A DNA stretch of 64,000 bases from assembly GCF_025698545.1 (NCBI RefSeq), contig NC_068576.1, forward strand, positions 55,154,094-55,218,093, given 5' to 3'. The DNA is from Gossypium raimondii (lineage: Eukaryota > Streptophyta > Magnoliopsida > Malvales > Malvaceae). Both the position numbers and the translations under genes were made by a program. Of the stretch, positions 13,704 through 27,700 are shown piece by piece; the first letter of the stretch is position 1; every line of letters starts with the position of its first letter. Under the pieces are notes generated by a model. That model was not told where the DNA came from. It worked only from the letters and a program-made list of their open reading frames with translations, and did not search any database.

Positions 13704-15689
13704 TATTTATTATTTACTTAGGGAAACAGAGGATATTAACAATTGGGAATCGATAAAATAATTGAAGCAACATTGAAATTTCGTCTTTTAGTGTAAAAAA
13801 AAAGTTGGAGCTTTTTTTTTTTTTTTTGGTTCTATAAGAAAAAGGTTGAGCTTTACGAGGTTCAAAACGTGAAGGTTGAATTTTGTAACTAAAGAGAATT
13901 AGAAAGTTCTGAAATTTGTAACGTCAAGCTTCACGTTATTCTAGGCAAAAAGAGAATTTTATGACTAGACTTGTTTTTCTAGGCAAATTTTTGTTAGGAA
14001 TAAACATAAACATAAACATAAATTTAACCTTTGATGTTTATTGATTTTATTTTTTTTGTCTATATTTATTTATTTGGATTACATTGACTTTTAAAATTTT
14101 TAAATTGTAGTTAAATTGTTTTGTTTCGGATAGAAAAGTTGAGTGAATTATTAAAATTTTAATACAATTGACGTAACAATTGTATGGAAATTTACGTGCA
14201 CTTCGTTGATGAGATGGATATTTTAAAAAAATTTATGAACTTTTTAAAATTTTGTTGAAAATTTTAAGTACACGTGGATTACCGTCTAAATTACCACATG
14301 AATGTTGTAAAATTTTTAACAAGTTAGGCAGTTTTTTTTGGTAAACAAGAACAACACTAGACGATTACAATAAAAATATAAAATCAAAAGTTCAAAATAT
14401 ATTTTGAATTAAACCCTACACAGCTTGAGGAGATATGGAGAACATCTAAATACTTGTGAATCAATCCTATAGTCAATTTTCTATTCGAACAAAAGTAATT
14501 TAACAAAATTTTGAAATTCAAAACCAAAATGATAAAAAGAAAAGATTGAGAACTAAAATAATAAAATAGATAACCATTAAATACAAAATTTATCATCATG
14601 TAGGTCAAAATTTGGTTTTTCTTGGAGGGTCAACCATTTATTCATAACACTATAAAATATATTGGGAGAAAATAAAATATAAAATATGTATTTTACACAA
14701 CACCGTCCATAAAAGAACAATATAATTATTATAATAGTGTATTTTGCCACCATCTAAATTCACTAATTCTTCGCATACTAAATATGTATATTATTAACAT
14801 AAAAACATAAAGACAAAACATTTGCTATCAAGAGCAGACATAAATTGTGCTACCAAGAGCAGACAATGGATTTTATTTAATAATATTTATTTTTAGTATC
14901 CGAAGAACGTATGGAAGAGTGTTTTCTATTTCTGTTATATTCATAGAGAGACCATGAGTTGGAGTCGAGAGATTCAGTGTGTAGTTTCTCTTCTCAAGAG
15001 AAAATCTTCGCTTACTTTAATTCTGAAATTATTATGGAATGCATTCATTATCTTATGGAGAGAGAAATGGAAGGCATTTTAAAGGAGCTTGAGTTACAGA
15101 AACTGAAAATTTGATTTCCATCAAGGAAATTGTCCTGATTTAGAAACGGGGGAAGAATTGTTTGTAATTGTTACATTGTTTGTTTGTAGCAATTTTAGAA
15201 ATTTATCATAAAGAAAAAGAAAAGTTCCATTCAAATTTCAGAGGCCTGTGAAAACCCAGCTTCTTCAAACTCAAGAGAAGTTAATGGGCCTATACAGCAT
15301 GTATATTGGACAATTGAAGTCCCAAATCAAAGAGCTGGCACGGGCCACCACGAGTGGTTGTCCGGCCCAAATTATCCTGTTTTTCGCGACGGCGACAACG
15401 AGCTTTGTACTAGTACTGGACGCCACCAATCTTTGCTTTCCGATTCCCAACTGTCAAACCTCAAGAAGTGTTTGGGGTTCCCCTTCCTCGCCAACCTCGG
15501 ATTTGTCGCTGCGGTCTAGGGTTTTCAATTCTTGCCGCGATTTCCGATCTCAATCCTTTTCTCTTTCAAAAAAAAAAAAAAAAGAAAATCTTTAGCTGAT
15601 ACTCGATTTCGACCTGCCAATTGTCACTTGATCTCATCGTTTTTCCGTCTATTCTTCTCGGCGATTTAGATTAATTAAATCGTAACAGC
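13704..15689. other. Intergenic DNA and VPS26 upstream region
   Basis: 13704-15240 is AT-rich and stop-dense without a supported gene. From about 15250 the base composition becomes more even. The stretch 15250-15689 is likely the VPS26 promoter and 5' UTR: it has a GGGCC element within 'ttaatgggccta' (about 15281-15292), which resembles TCP-binding site II motifs, and pyrimidine-rich leader sequence near 15550-15660. An open frame here (15248-15595) lacks protein-like features. Confidence 0.45.
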
Positions 15690-18336
15690 ATGGTGAGATC
15701 GCACATTCTTTTTATTTATTTTATTTTTTTTTACTTCGACTGGATTTTGCAGTTAAGACTCTAATATACCTTTTATTTGAATGCAATTCGAATTTCTTGA
15801 TTTTGTTAAATTAGAATTTCCTGCTTGGAGCTTTCAAGCCGGCATGCAATATCTTGATCACATTTTCCGATGCTAAAACTCGCAAGCAGGTATGCTTCTA
15901 GATCACTGTGATTGTTCAATTTATTTTTCACGAGTCATGGTTCTGGAATCTGAATTATTGTTATGTGATTAGGTCCCCATGAAAAAGGAAAATGGCCAAA
16001 TGGTTATGGTACCGCTTTTCCAAAGTCAAGAAAATATTGCTGGGAAGGTATTTATTTCAACAGATTGAGGATCATAGTATTTGAGCTTTGTACTTGTAAC
16101 TTTAAATGTACTACTATCAACCTTCAAATTTTGAAGATATTTCTTTGTCGCCTTCAGATCTCCATAGAACCACTTCAAGGGAAGAAAATTGAACATAATG
16201 GTGTGAAAGTCGAGCTTCTTGGTCAAATAGGTCGGTCCCTGTCCCTTGTTCAGTGTGTTGATCCCAATTTTTAAATATCATTCAGATGTGGTAGAAAGAA
16301 TGAGGTTGAACATTTGAGAGTGTTGTTTCTTGTCGAATGAAATTTATACAAACTTTGATTTTGCTTGCAGAGATGTATTTTGACAGAGGCAACTTTTATG
16401 ATTTCACCTCTCTTGGTGAGTACTGTAGTCTGACCTTACTGTTGTTTGCTTTTCCTGGAAATTGTTTCAACATTCTTCAACTTAGGAATTAATTTCCATT
16501 AGTTGCATTTGGAATGGATGTGGGTGAAAATAAAAACTCAAAGAGTACAGTTTGTGCTTTGCAGTTTGTGATATTTATATCCTTTTTCAGTCTGTTAAAA
16601 TATTTTTGCATATAATAAGTTCTTGTAGACTGTTGAGTTTTTGTAATCTTTTGTATATTCATAATATTTGCAGTACGTGAGTTGGATGTTCCTGGGGATA
16701 TATATGAAAGGAAAACTTACCCATTTGAGTTTTCTACGGTTGAAATGCCATATGAAACTTATAGTGGTGTGAATGTGCGGCTCAGGTATGCTACCCACTG
16801 CTTAAACTCTTTGAAGAATTTTGTTCATTTTTCTTTTGATCAATTTGAAAAGAGTGGTTCCCTGATCACCAAAAGTTTGTTTGCTATGTATTTTCAAGGA
16901 TTATTAATCAGATTCTTATCATGATAATAGTTTTGGAGTACTTACCTTAATAAAGATTATAATTATCCCGATTCATGTTACTAAAAGATGCTTATTTTGA
17001 AGTTATGAAATGGTTTAGTTTTGTTTGTCTGATGACGAGGTTGTTAATTTGAGGCTATAATGTGACAACTCATCGTATAGTAGTTTGATTATGCTTTCCT
17101 CAGGTATGTCCTGAAAGTGACAGTCAGCCGTAATTATGGTGGAAGCATAGTGGAATACCAGGACTTTATGGTATGCAGCATCCACTTCCTTTTCTCTTCA
17201 ATTTTTGCTTTCTTTATCTCATCTCCTTTTTGCTTAGCATACTATGGCTCCTTACTCTCATATGTACTAACACTATTATGCAAATAAGCATATACATTGT
17301 GTGCCACTAAAGGCAGAACTTAAATTGTCTGTCATGGTTTCCCCCTCATACCTGATATGCTTCTCTTATACACGAAAATCAGCATCAATCTATATAGCTA
17401 TATACAATTTATCGGTTATGCAGTCTTGGCTACTTATCTTTTGCTTGGTTTATGTGTATCAGGTTCGCAATTATTCTCCACCTCCATCCATCAACAATAG
17501 CATCAAGGTGTGTGCAATAGTTTTAACTTATTCTTATGATTATGAACATCAGATTGTTTGTTTCATCATTTGCTAATGAGCTGCTCACCACTGATTTCAT
17601 TCATAATATTTAATTTTAATGAATATCAAATCCGATCTACAGATGGAAGTTGGAATTGAAGACTGCCTGCACATTGAATTTGAGTACAATAAAAGCAAGT
17701 AAGTCAAACATCTAATGATCTTGCTTAAATCTGGAATAATAGGCTGGCTTAGGTCAGTGGTCATATAGGATTTAAGTTCTTGAACTTATACTACTATAAG
17801 AACCAAATTTCCAAGTCACTTTCTGTGAAGTAGTTTTGACTATATATTGAAGTTCTTACTTATTGAAATCCAATTTGCACAGGTATCATCTGAAAGATGT
17901 TATTATCGGCAAGATATATTTTCTTCTTGTGAGGATCAAGATTAAGAATATGGATCTTGAGATACGGCGTCGAGAGTCAACAGGATCAGGAGCAAATACC
18001 CATGTTGAGACTGAGACACTAGCTAAATATGAGTTGATGGATGGTGCTCCTGTCAGAGGTATGTTCATAACTTGTTTTCTTTGAAGGATGTTGATTTGGG
18101 CTGAAATTTTAGTTTTATTAAATTGTGTATTATGCTCATATCATGTTCTTGGTATTGAAGGTGAATCAATTCCAATCAGGCTGTTTCTCAGCCCATATGA
18201 ACTGACGCCGACGCATCGCAACATAAACAACAAATTCAGCGTGAAGTATTACTTGAATCTCGTGCTTGTTGATGAAGAGGATCGTCGATATTTCAAACAG
18301 CAAGAAATTACGATATACAGGCTACTGGATTCCTGA
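15690..18336 (+). CDS. VPS26: Retromer core subunit VPS26
   Basis: Arrestin-fold subunit of the retromer complex (VPS26-VPS29-VPS35), which recycles vacuolar sorting receptors and other cargo from endosomes. Eleven coding exons: 15690-15692, 15815-15889, 15973-16047, 16158-16230, 16371-16415, 16674-16785, 17104-17170, 17463-17507, 17643-17698, 17883-18058 and 18161-18336. They total 903 nt, or 300 residues, the usual VPS26 length. Diagnostic stretches are NFLLGAFKPACNI at the N-terminus, GKKIEHNGVKVELLGQIEMY, DFTSLVRELDVPGDIYERK, and the C-terminal arrestin half SIPIRLFLSPYELTPTHRNI ending ITIYRLLDS. The start codon alone forms the coding part of exon 1 and is followed at once by GTGAGA; the next exon begins with Asn2. 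All boundaries are GT-AG and phases agree. No lesions. VPS26A versus VPS26B type was not resolved. Confidence 0.95.
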
Positions 18337-19838
18337 GTAAGCATCATATACATGTAAACTTTAACATTCCATCCAGTAAAGAAGAACAGTGATTAAACTT
18401 GTGGTACCTTTGTAAAGCCGCGAAGCTTAGGGTTAAAACTTGAAGAAAAAGAAAATTGCCGGAAGACAGGGTTGTTTATTTGGAAGGGCTATAATGGCTT
18501 TTGTATACTTTGCTTGCTAGATTTCAGCTGACTCGGAATTGATGCAGTTATTTACACGAGTGTAGTTACATTTTGATACGACCATTAGTAGGCCGCCACT
18601 GCCGATGAACATTATAGTTCAGAATTGTCAGTACATGTTCTGTGTAATTACATAACAATTGCATGATTTCTTTTTCCCTTTTCTTCTCTAACCTTCAAAG
18701 GAAAACTCACTTTTTTCCGTGACAAAGCCCAAACTTCTGCAACACGATATAATTTCAAAATGTATTTAATATAAATCATTACAACAAAATCTTAAACACG
18801 CAAAATACACCAATACGTAGACTAGTCAAATTTGTTAATTGGATTAGTAGATTTGATTTGGGTTGGGTTAATTTGGATTTTAAGATTTTCGATTCAGTCT
18901 CGATTTTGGATTATTTTGAATTTGGGCAAGTTGGGGTGGTTATGAGTTTGTATCATTTTGAGCATTGATCTATTTTAGTTATTTGATCAACTCATTTTGA
19001 CCATGAGTTATTTTGGGATTTGGATTATATTAACTTTATATTATTTTGTGTTTGGATTAATTTTGAGTTCATGTATGAATTAAGTTGAGTTTATTGGTTC
19101 AAAATTCTAAACCTTTTAGAAATTTAAATTTAGAATGATTTGAATATAAAAATTCAAACCAGTGCTATTTGAACCAAATCGGTCTAGCTAGTTAAATTGG
19201 AAAGTAATTAATATATCTATTTGGATAATGGGTTGAATCAACTTTTAAGCAAATAGCTTAAATTTAAAAATTGAATTAAAAATTGACAATTGAATAATTT
19301 TTTTAAATATTTATAAATTTTAATTAAATCGAAAACAAATTATTTGACGTATTAGACCATTGATTTGGTTATTAACCCATTCACTTTCCCACCGTCGCAG
19401 GTCTCCCGACCAAAAGGAGCCTTTGTCAAAGTACAAATGATGCCTACGCCATCTGAGCCACCGACACCTCCTCTTCCTTAATACTATTCATATCGGATAA
19501 CCCAGATCCTGCCACGTGTTACATTCAAAATATAAAATTCCTATCAAGTTGTGCCAAACGCGTACTCCGATTCTGTTTCCCATTTCATCCACAGTTACTC
19601 GTCCCCATCATTTATCCCACATCCAATATACCCATTACTTCTGAACACTTCAAATTGACCCACTCCTTTTCTCCATTAAAAGGTAAAAATCAAAATGCGA
19701 GCTCTTTTCATTGATTAAAAGCCCAACACATTGGCTTTCGTCTTCGCAACTTCATATTAAAATCTCTGCGTCCTCTCGCAGAAGGAGAAAAAGGGGAGAA
19801 AATTTGACCGTGAGTAGTAGTATTAGGCAGAAGAAACA
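18337..19838. other. VPS26 3' flank, AT-rich spacer, MOT2-like promoter
   Basis: 18337-18720 is probably VPS26 3' UTR and downstream DNA. 18780-19380 is a low-complexity stretch full of 'ttttgag/ttggatt' phrases, likely a decayed repeat. 19380-19838 is more balanced in composition and should hold the promoter and 5' UTR of the downstream transporter gene, including a purine-rich leader (about 19781-19835). No other gene seen. Confidence 0.45.
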
Positions 19839-22321
19839 ATGGAACTGTTCTATTTCATGGTGTTCGGTGCATTGGGAGCAGTGGTTGCAGCATTAGAGCT
19901 AAGCAAGAACAGCAAAGATCGAATCAACACTTCCCCTGCTTTCAATTCCTTTAAGAACAATTACCTCGTTGTTTACTCTCTCATGATGGGTAACTATATA
20001 ACTCCCCCTCATTTTTTTTTTTGTATTTACTCAGATCTGATTTAATTTCTGTCCTTTAGATCTCACTTTTATTTTTACTCTTAACATGTATCTGATCTAA
20101 TGCTGGTTTTTATTTGTGTGTGCGCGCGCGTGAATCCACAACCTATTCCCTAGATGTTCACTTTTAGAGTGTAATTGAATTTTTTTCTTTTGTGATTTGG
20201 TTTCACTTTGAAATGGAAAACGGGATAACCTGCATATGTTTCAGCTTGTAAAAGGAAAGAGTAAAGAAAATGACTTCCAATAAGCGTTATGTGGATTGTC
20301 GGTCCCTTTCTGTTTTCTGGTTGAGACATTGGATCTTTGTGTGTGTTGGTGATAGGTTGCTATTACTTGGATAAAGAAACAACCAAATCTTTGAGGATGA
20401 AACTATCCATTGTTGTTAGAGCTTACAGTGGAAGCCTTGAACTCGTGATTCTTGCTGAGTTTAGCACCGTTGTGTTAACTTCTTTAATAAGTTTTGTGGC
20501 AATAGATGTAGGGGTGATACTTTCTAATCTAGGTATCTACTTGAGATTTAATGGTCTGAGATGCCATTGGTCATGAATTTGAATTGTATCAAAATTTGTG
20601 GTCAATCTAGCTTTTGATACAAGTCTTTTATGATGACATATCTGTAACGATCTTAATCAAATGCATCATAAACATATTACTACTTATGTTTGAATGATAA
20701 CCTTCTGGAGCTATGATCTGGTAATTGTGAAAGATAACCTTCATGGTCATTGGGTGATATATCTGTCTTGCTGTTCTGATAAATGGTTGTTTATGTATCA
20801 ATAGCTGGAGACTGGCTGCAGGGTCCATATGTTTACTATCTTTACAGTACATATGGCTTTGGAAAAGGGGAGATTGGACAGCTTTTTATTGCTGGTTTTG
20901 GATCTTCCATGTTGTTTGGCACAATTGTTGGATCTCTAGCTGACAAACAGTAAGCTTTTACTGTGGCTTCTGTTGTGATCCTGTCATACTCAATGAATGA
21001 ATGTCGAAGGTTTTTTCTTAAATGCTAAAATACCTTTTGTTCTATTCAGGGGCCGAAGGAGGGCATGTGTTACTTACTGCATAACTTACATACTTAGTTG
21101 CATCACCAAGCACTCTCCTCAATACAAAATTTTGATGATAGGTCGTGTTTTGGGAGGTATCGCCACCTCCCTTCTGTTTTCAGCATTTGAGTCTTGGCTT
21201 GTTGCTGAACATAATAAGGTGAGCAATTGTTTTGTGCTCTTTACTCTTATGCATATCAGTCAAGCTTACAACTTACGGCATATATGTGTTTGATTTTGTG
21301 CCCTTTACTCTTGTTTCCTTACTATTATGGATGCTGTGTGTTAGTCTGTCAGGTTGTTTGCCACCATGCCCTATTTTGGGGGAAAAAAACAATGACAAAG
21401 ACATTTAGCTGACATCTCATATTGAAAATGGTATATAGGAAAATGCAAACTTCGATTCTTGAACTTTCCATCATTGTTTTCAAAGATGTCAAGGCATGAA
21501 CCATCTGTTTCTGCTTAGCTACATTCTCGCCTGCATCACTGATGTTGATATCTCCTTTAAATTTAATCTTGTTCTTACAATTCTATTTCTGCTTCTAATC
21601 TTTGCAGAGGGGCTTTGAGCAACAATGGTTGTCACTAACATTTTCTAAGGCAATATTTCTTGGCAATGGTCTTGTTGCCATTTTGTCTGGGTTGTTCGGG
21701 AACCTACTGGTTGATTCACTATCCCTTGGACCTGTGGCTCCTTTTGATGCTGCTGCATGCTTTCTTGCCATTGGAATGGCCATTATTTTATCATCATGGA
21801 CTGAAAATTTTGGAGATTCCTCAGAAAATAAGGACCTGCTCACCCAGTTTAGGGGTGCTGCTGTAGCAATAGCTTCTGGTAGAGTTCAATATTTATTATA
21901 AACTCATACATTGATCAGATTGACAAGTTGCAGGCCAAGTACTGTCTCTTGATGCCTTCTTGTTGTCAGTCATCCTCCATCGTGCAATAATTATTTCCTT
22001 AGCTTTCTTTTTGTTCCCTTTAGTCTAATTTTTTGTGCACTTCAGATGAAAAAATTGCTGTGCTGGGTGCCATCCAGTCTCTGTTTGAAGGTTCAATGTA
22101 CACCTTTGTGTTCCTTTGGACTCCTGCTTTGAGCCCCAATGATGAAGAGATCCCTCACGGTTTTATTTTTGCCACATTCATGTTGGCTTCTATGCTGGGA
22201 AGCTCCCTTGCATCTCGATTGATGGCTCGCTCATCACCCAGGGTAGAAAGCTACATGCAGATTGTTTTCGTGATTTCCTCTGCCTCTCTCCTGCTTCCCA
22301 TTATAACTAATGTATGTTCGA

Positions 22322-22369
<48 letters not shown>

Positions 22370-23030
22370 CTGTAGATTATTCTATTGAGTGATTCCTAAC
22401 TATATGGATTGTAACAGTTGTTGGTGCCTCCTTCAAAGGAGAAAGGCGGAAGCATCTCATTTGCTGGCTGTCTTCAGCTTCTTGGCTTCTGTACTTTTGA
22501 GGCATGTGTAGGGATATTCTGGCCATCCATTATGAAAATGAGATCCCAGTACATCCCAGAGGAAGCTAGGAGCACCATTATGAACTTTTTCCGCATTCCT
22601 CTCAACATCTTTGTCTGCATCGTGTTGTACAACGTATGTTATAAGCTTTTCTATAATAGCTTTATTTGATCATGTGCCATAGACCAAACCCAATAAAGCT
22701 TTAACTCTGTAACTAACCAGCTAATGTTTGTTTTGGCTGTGAAGGTTAATGCATTTCCCATCACTGTTATGTTCGGTATGTGCTCGATTTTCCTCTTCGT
22801 GGCCTCTATCTTGCAAAGACGATTGATGGCAATTTCAGACAAGCCAAGTATGTATACAACATCATATCACACCAAACATCCTTCATTTTCCTGTGTTATC
22901 TTTCAAGTCACTTCAAGCTGTTCTCTTTTCAAACATTTTGATGATTATTATTATTATTTTCTTTTCAGAGATGGAAAATTGGACAGCTATGAAAGAAAGG
23001 GACCCTGAGGCAGAGCCACTAAATGATTGA
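19839..23030 (+). CDS. MFS transporter, molybdate-anion transporter (MOT2/MFSD5) family
   Basis: Predicted polytopic membrane transporter of the major facilitator superfamily; relatives are annotated as molybdate-anion transporters, and substrate specificity is by family only. Exons 19839-19989, 20805-20949, 21050-21218, 21608-21878, 22046-22311, 22418-22633, 22745-22847 and 22969-23030 sum to 1383 nt, or 460 residues. The N-terminal hydrophobic segment MELFYFMVFGALGAVVAALE is followed by the family block DWLQGPYVYYLYSTYGFGKG, the loop KQGRRRACVTYCITYILSCI (the usual MFS basic loop 2-3) and GRVLGGIATSLLFSAFESWL. About 12 hydrophobic segments can be counted. The C-terminus is short, polar and acidic (ERDPEAEPLND). 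All introns are GT-AG, with phases matching. Intron 5 holds a TC/TA microsatellite. Relatives exist in Arabidopsis as three MFS genes of this type; I do not assign which is the orthologue. Confidence 0.88.
22325..22368. repeat. Compound microsatellite (TC)n(TA)n
   Basis: About 11 TC units followed by about 11 TA units, inside intron 5 of the MFS gene, 13 bases after the donor site. Likely length-polymorphic. Confidence 0.9.
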
Positions 23031-24765
23031 GAGTGATGTTTGGGCTACATACAGGGTCACCAAGGATTTTCTTGGTAGGTAGAAAGCAACAACATAACTC
23101 ATTTCCCTTTTAGAGATGCAATTGCTACTTGATACAGATTGGAGGGTTTGTATTTTGATTTTATGGTAAAAGAGGTAAAAATACAGTGTATAAGAAAATA
23201 GGGGTCTACCCAATAAAGAAGATATGAGTTATATAATAGGTCATTATCGACTATTCATGATTTGGTTTTTTTTTGGCTGTCAGTAGTTCAGCATTAAAAA
23301 TAATTAACCAAGTTTCAAAATCTTTCTGATTTTGATATTATTCTTTTTTTCTAGAGTGCTTCATAATTCTTAATGGGTACTTGGTTTAGATTTTTTTTTA
23401 ACATAAAGGGTAAGGGTAATTTTTGTCCAGAAATTGAATATGATGTCAATCGAAGACTTGATTTTATGTTTTATGTTTAAGTTGATTAAGATTCTTGATA
23501 AGATATAATCACTGATTTCAGAATCGAACTGTTTGGATAGATTGGTTGGATAAAAAATCATAAGATATCGGTTCAGAATAAGAGTTGGAATGGTTAACTT
23601 GTGAATCGAGTACTCGATTGGTCGAATCGATTGAATTGAAAATTAAATTAGTTTAATTTTTTTCTTTTAAATATTTTAAATAATTTATTCAATTAATTGA
23701 ATAAACTCCATCCGATTATTTTAGATATAATTAGTTTTTTAAAATTTCTCTTCTTTTGATGAGTAGGTGAAAATGGTTTTATTTCCAAAGTCATAATACG
23801 CACTAAATTACTCCATGTAGAAAGAAAGAGAACATTAGAAATGCCATCTATTTACTCGATTCACTCAAAGCAATGTCTAGTTTTAAGCCGGACAAGATAT
23901 TCTCGCTCGGCTAGACGTGATAAAGCCTGTTATATATAATTAATCTAATATATTAATTAATATGATTCTGACTATCATTAATAATTAATTAATATTAAAA
24001 TTTTGTTGTATATATAAATAAAATAAAATAAAATTTAATGTCAATTTTGTTATATAATAAATAATAATTTTGTTAGTTTAAAAGTGTTTCTAATTTGTAT
24101 TAATGTGTTATATAAAACAAAATTGAAATTCACTCTAAATTTGGACTTTTATTTCTTATCAATTTTATTTTTTTTACCAATATTAAAAATACACGATGGA
24201 GGTTTGAGATTTGTATTAGTTCTTTTTCCTTGAAAAAGGGGTATTTATAAGAGGAGGGCTTGATGTGGGCAACTCTATCATTATCACTTCTTTAATAATC
24301 TGGATATACGTTGGTGAGCTTAAGAAACCGAAAAGATTAAAAAGATTAGATCTGACGTAATAACTATCCTTGGTGACGATGCTCGTGCACGTTAATTTAA
24401 TAATGCATAAACTAAATCGCAGATGAAAGTACTGACTATCGCCACCACAAAAATTTAGAATTCTTAACTAAATACCAAACCGAGCAGCAATCAGGATACA
24501 ATAATAATTCATTTTCTATAAGAAAGAAAGAAAGAAAGATTCAATAAATCACATAAATTAGATCCTTCATCCAATCCATGACGATTACAAGTATACGAAA
24601 ACTTGTCCTCTCAGGCACTTTGGGTCGACGACCCCCCTAAAATTTTGTGTACATTATCCAAAATTACATATATCCAATACTTTTCATGGTCTTTTGCTAG
24701 TTTCTACAATGACTCTGCAAAGCTCCATGATTTTTTCTTAAAAGCCGCTCAAAGCAGGCTTTTCT
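23031..24765. other. Convergent intergenic spacer
   Basis: Lies between the MFS gene (+) and MIP2-like gene (-), both reading into it. 23031-23230 is probable 3' UTR of the MFS gene. 23400-24500 is AT-rich with alternating 'ttaatta/attaatt' phrases and no supportable frame. A short (GAAA)n tract sits at about 24521-24538. The region next to 24765 is probable MIP2-like 3' UTR. Confidence 0.45.
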
Positions 24766-27700
24766 TTATCTATTGCTTTCATTCTTAGGAAGTAGTGACA
24801 AAGCAGATTGAAGTGAGTTCCCTAACTTGTCTCTCAAGCTTGAAACTGTGTTCTTCAATGGTTCGTAACAACTCGTTTCATCAATCTTGTTGTGTTCTTG
24901 TACCTGGAATTGTCTCTCCAAGTATCTTCTAAGACTTGCCTCTGCAACGTTGATGAGTCTAAATGAAGCATTTGTGTGCATGAATTTTGTGATCATAAAT
25001 CCTGCTAGAATCAGCTGATCTGCCTTAACGAGCTCCAATATGAATGTGGGGAACAAGATTCTTGCAAATAGAAACAAGATGTCTCCCTTGGTGTTTCCAT
25101 GTTCATTGCTTCCTTCCTTTCTAAGCTTTGGCAATTGTGCTTCTTGGAACTGATGAGAGAAATTGCCTACTAAATAGCAGACATAGGAGAAAATAGTGCC
25201 GAAGGAAGATTTGTTGATGACAGTTGATAAAATCCCTGAGGAGAGGATTAGCGTTAAGAACTCGTGGTCGTTGGCAATGTCAGAAGTACCTTGTTTCATC
25301 TTGTTTTCGAGTGCAGTCAAAGACTCCACCTGCAACCCTTCATAAGGAAGTAAAAGCATCATCTTTGAAGCCATGAAACAATCCATTCCGAGTACGATGT
25401 CATTCAAGTTCCTTGCATCGCCTTCATCAAGTAATACTCCACCGGGTTTTGATATGGATTGGTCAATCAGCTTTAAGACATCTTTAACTCGAGATGCTTT
25501 AATAAGGAGCTTGAAAATCTCTGTCCAAGACTCGTGTAAAGGATGGATCAAAAGCGAATCCCCTTTCTTTTCTCTCTCCAAAGGTTCAATTTCCTGAAAG
25601 CTCTCCCATCCTTCATCCCAATCATCGCTCCAGCTATTTTCTGCATTAGATAATTCTGGAGAGGCTTCCTCTTCTTTCTTAATCATGAAAAGCCCTTCCC
25701 ACTCTTCCAAAATGACTACCAAAACATCGAGATGAGGATCTGCATTGGCAATGGCACACAATTTTAAGAAGCAAGAAACTGCCGTATCAACACTTGATAG
25801 GTCATCGGGGGTGATTTCAAAGCCAGGAGAAATGGCTGCCATAAGTTGAGATGATCTCAGGGCAACTAAAGTACTTGTAAACCTGCTGGAAGTATCTATT
25901 TGCTCGGGCAACCCATCATTTGAAGTAATTTGGCTCTTGTTATTAGCACATAGTGACTCATCCCACCCTACCCATGGATGAACATTTAGCTGCAGCTCAG
26001 AAGATAAACCCTTCACACTTTTACCAGCGATAAATTGCATAAGCTCTAAGACATGAACTCGAACATTACTAGCTAGCAGCAAATCTTCAGAGAATCTGGC
26101 AAGTCTTTCCCAAACTGCACACCTGACTTTCTTTAACTCGTTGAAATCACCCTCTAAATTGCTCAGAGATGATATCAACTGATATAATTTCTGGTGTTCC
26201 CGAGATCCATTAGCCAAATCCTGTAAAATTGGTTCTAGCACTTTTAAATAAAGATGGGAAAGATTCTGGAACTCAGTTTCAGCTGATGCAGTTACAGTGG
26301 TTGCATGGTGTTGCAGTGCTTCAACAAATACTTCTGAAATAGTGGCGAAACCACAGCCAGAAAATATCATAGCTCTGCAGAAAGTGAAAATGTCTCTAGA
26401 AGGGTCACTGATTAAACCATTTTTGACATAGTCAACAATGGTGCTCCAGCTCTGACTAGGAGAAACAGAGTCCTCCATTACCAACCTCATGAAAACCTTT
26501 AAACAACTCATTAAGCAACCTGGGTGGAACTTGATTTTCTCTACAGAAATCTCGGCGGAAGCAAATTCTTGCATTTCTTCGGTCAACCTGATCCAGAAAT
26601 TCAAAAGGAAGATCAAGCAGTCTTGCCATGTCGAGTTATCAGGTAGATTCTCATATGCACCATCTGGAGGTAAGATTACAATGAAATATTGCTTCATAAT
26701 ATCCAATGCCTCTGAAGGTTCTAAGAGTATAATATGTTTTCTACACAAGTCATATATATGCTCAAGTTCACTGCTTGTGTTCAGAAAAGTTTCAGGGTTC
26801 TTAGTGCTAAACTCTGTTCTAAATCTATCATTCAATTTTGTCAATAAACGCAGTATATAATGTTTGCGGACATCCTGCCACGATATGAGACCCTCAGGCA
26901 CTGGATCCCTGTAGACACTGACCAGAGTCTTTACCATTTCAGACAAAGCTTCCAAGCTAAATTCATTGGTATGAGCATAGACTTCACTACTGAAACACTG
27001 CAGATTCAAACCACCTAATCCAGTAATATTTTTGAAGTTTAGGTCTTTCACAAAGGAAATTCTTTTACATTCTTCCTCAATAACCTTGTAATAATGAACT
27101 AATCCCAAAGATAATGCATGTGTTTGATCCGAGAGTATCATTGGTAAAGGTTCTTTGCTTTCCTCTAACTTCTTATAGCAGTCAGAGAGGAGGCTATAGA
27201 TGTAAGCAAGGCGGTGCTTATTACAACCATCAACTGCAGGGTATACGATCAATGATATGGTTTGGATAGTTTCAGCAGCATTATCAAGTATTTCTCCCTT
27301 AATTTCTGAGATCTCAGCCATGATGTCATCATTGGTCCAGATCTCAGAAATAAGGATTGAAGTTAAGTACCTGCGTATTACCTGCAAAAGAAAAAAAAAG
27401 GTCATTTAATGGCTTAGAAGGGCATACCATAATAATCTACCATTTTGAGCTAAGAAACATATACATGCACGGCCACATACCTCAGCTCTGTTTAGGCCAT
27501 AGGTATCAGCCATTCTCAAAATATCCTTTAAAATGTGCTTCTTCTCCAATGTCAAAGATTCAATTAGAGAAAAAATGACACTCTCAATGTAACTGGCATC
27601 ACCAGACAGAAAACGTGTAGTTTCAACCCCAGGAATTATTTGCTCTAAGAATCTAGAATGTTCTGTGACACGCTTTTTCTCTTCTAATTTTAGTTTCCAT

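Noticed and set aside
15248-15595. 115-residue frame upstream of VPS26
   Set aside because: It covers the promoter/5' UTR area, has no recognisable domain and ends in a poly-Lys tract from an A run; chance frame.
26489-26860. 123-residue plus-strand frame within the MIP2-like last exon
   Set aside because: Antisense shadow of a conserved coding exon; no protein-like motif.
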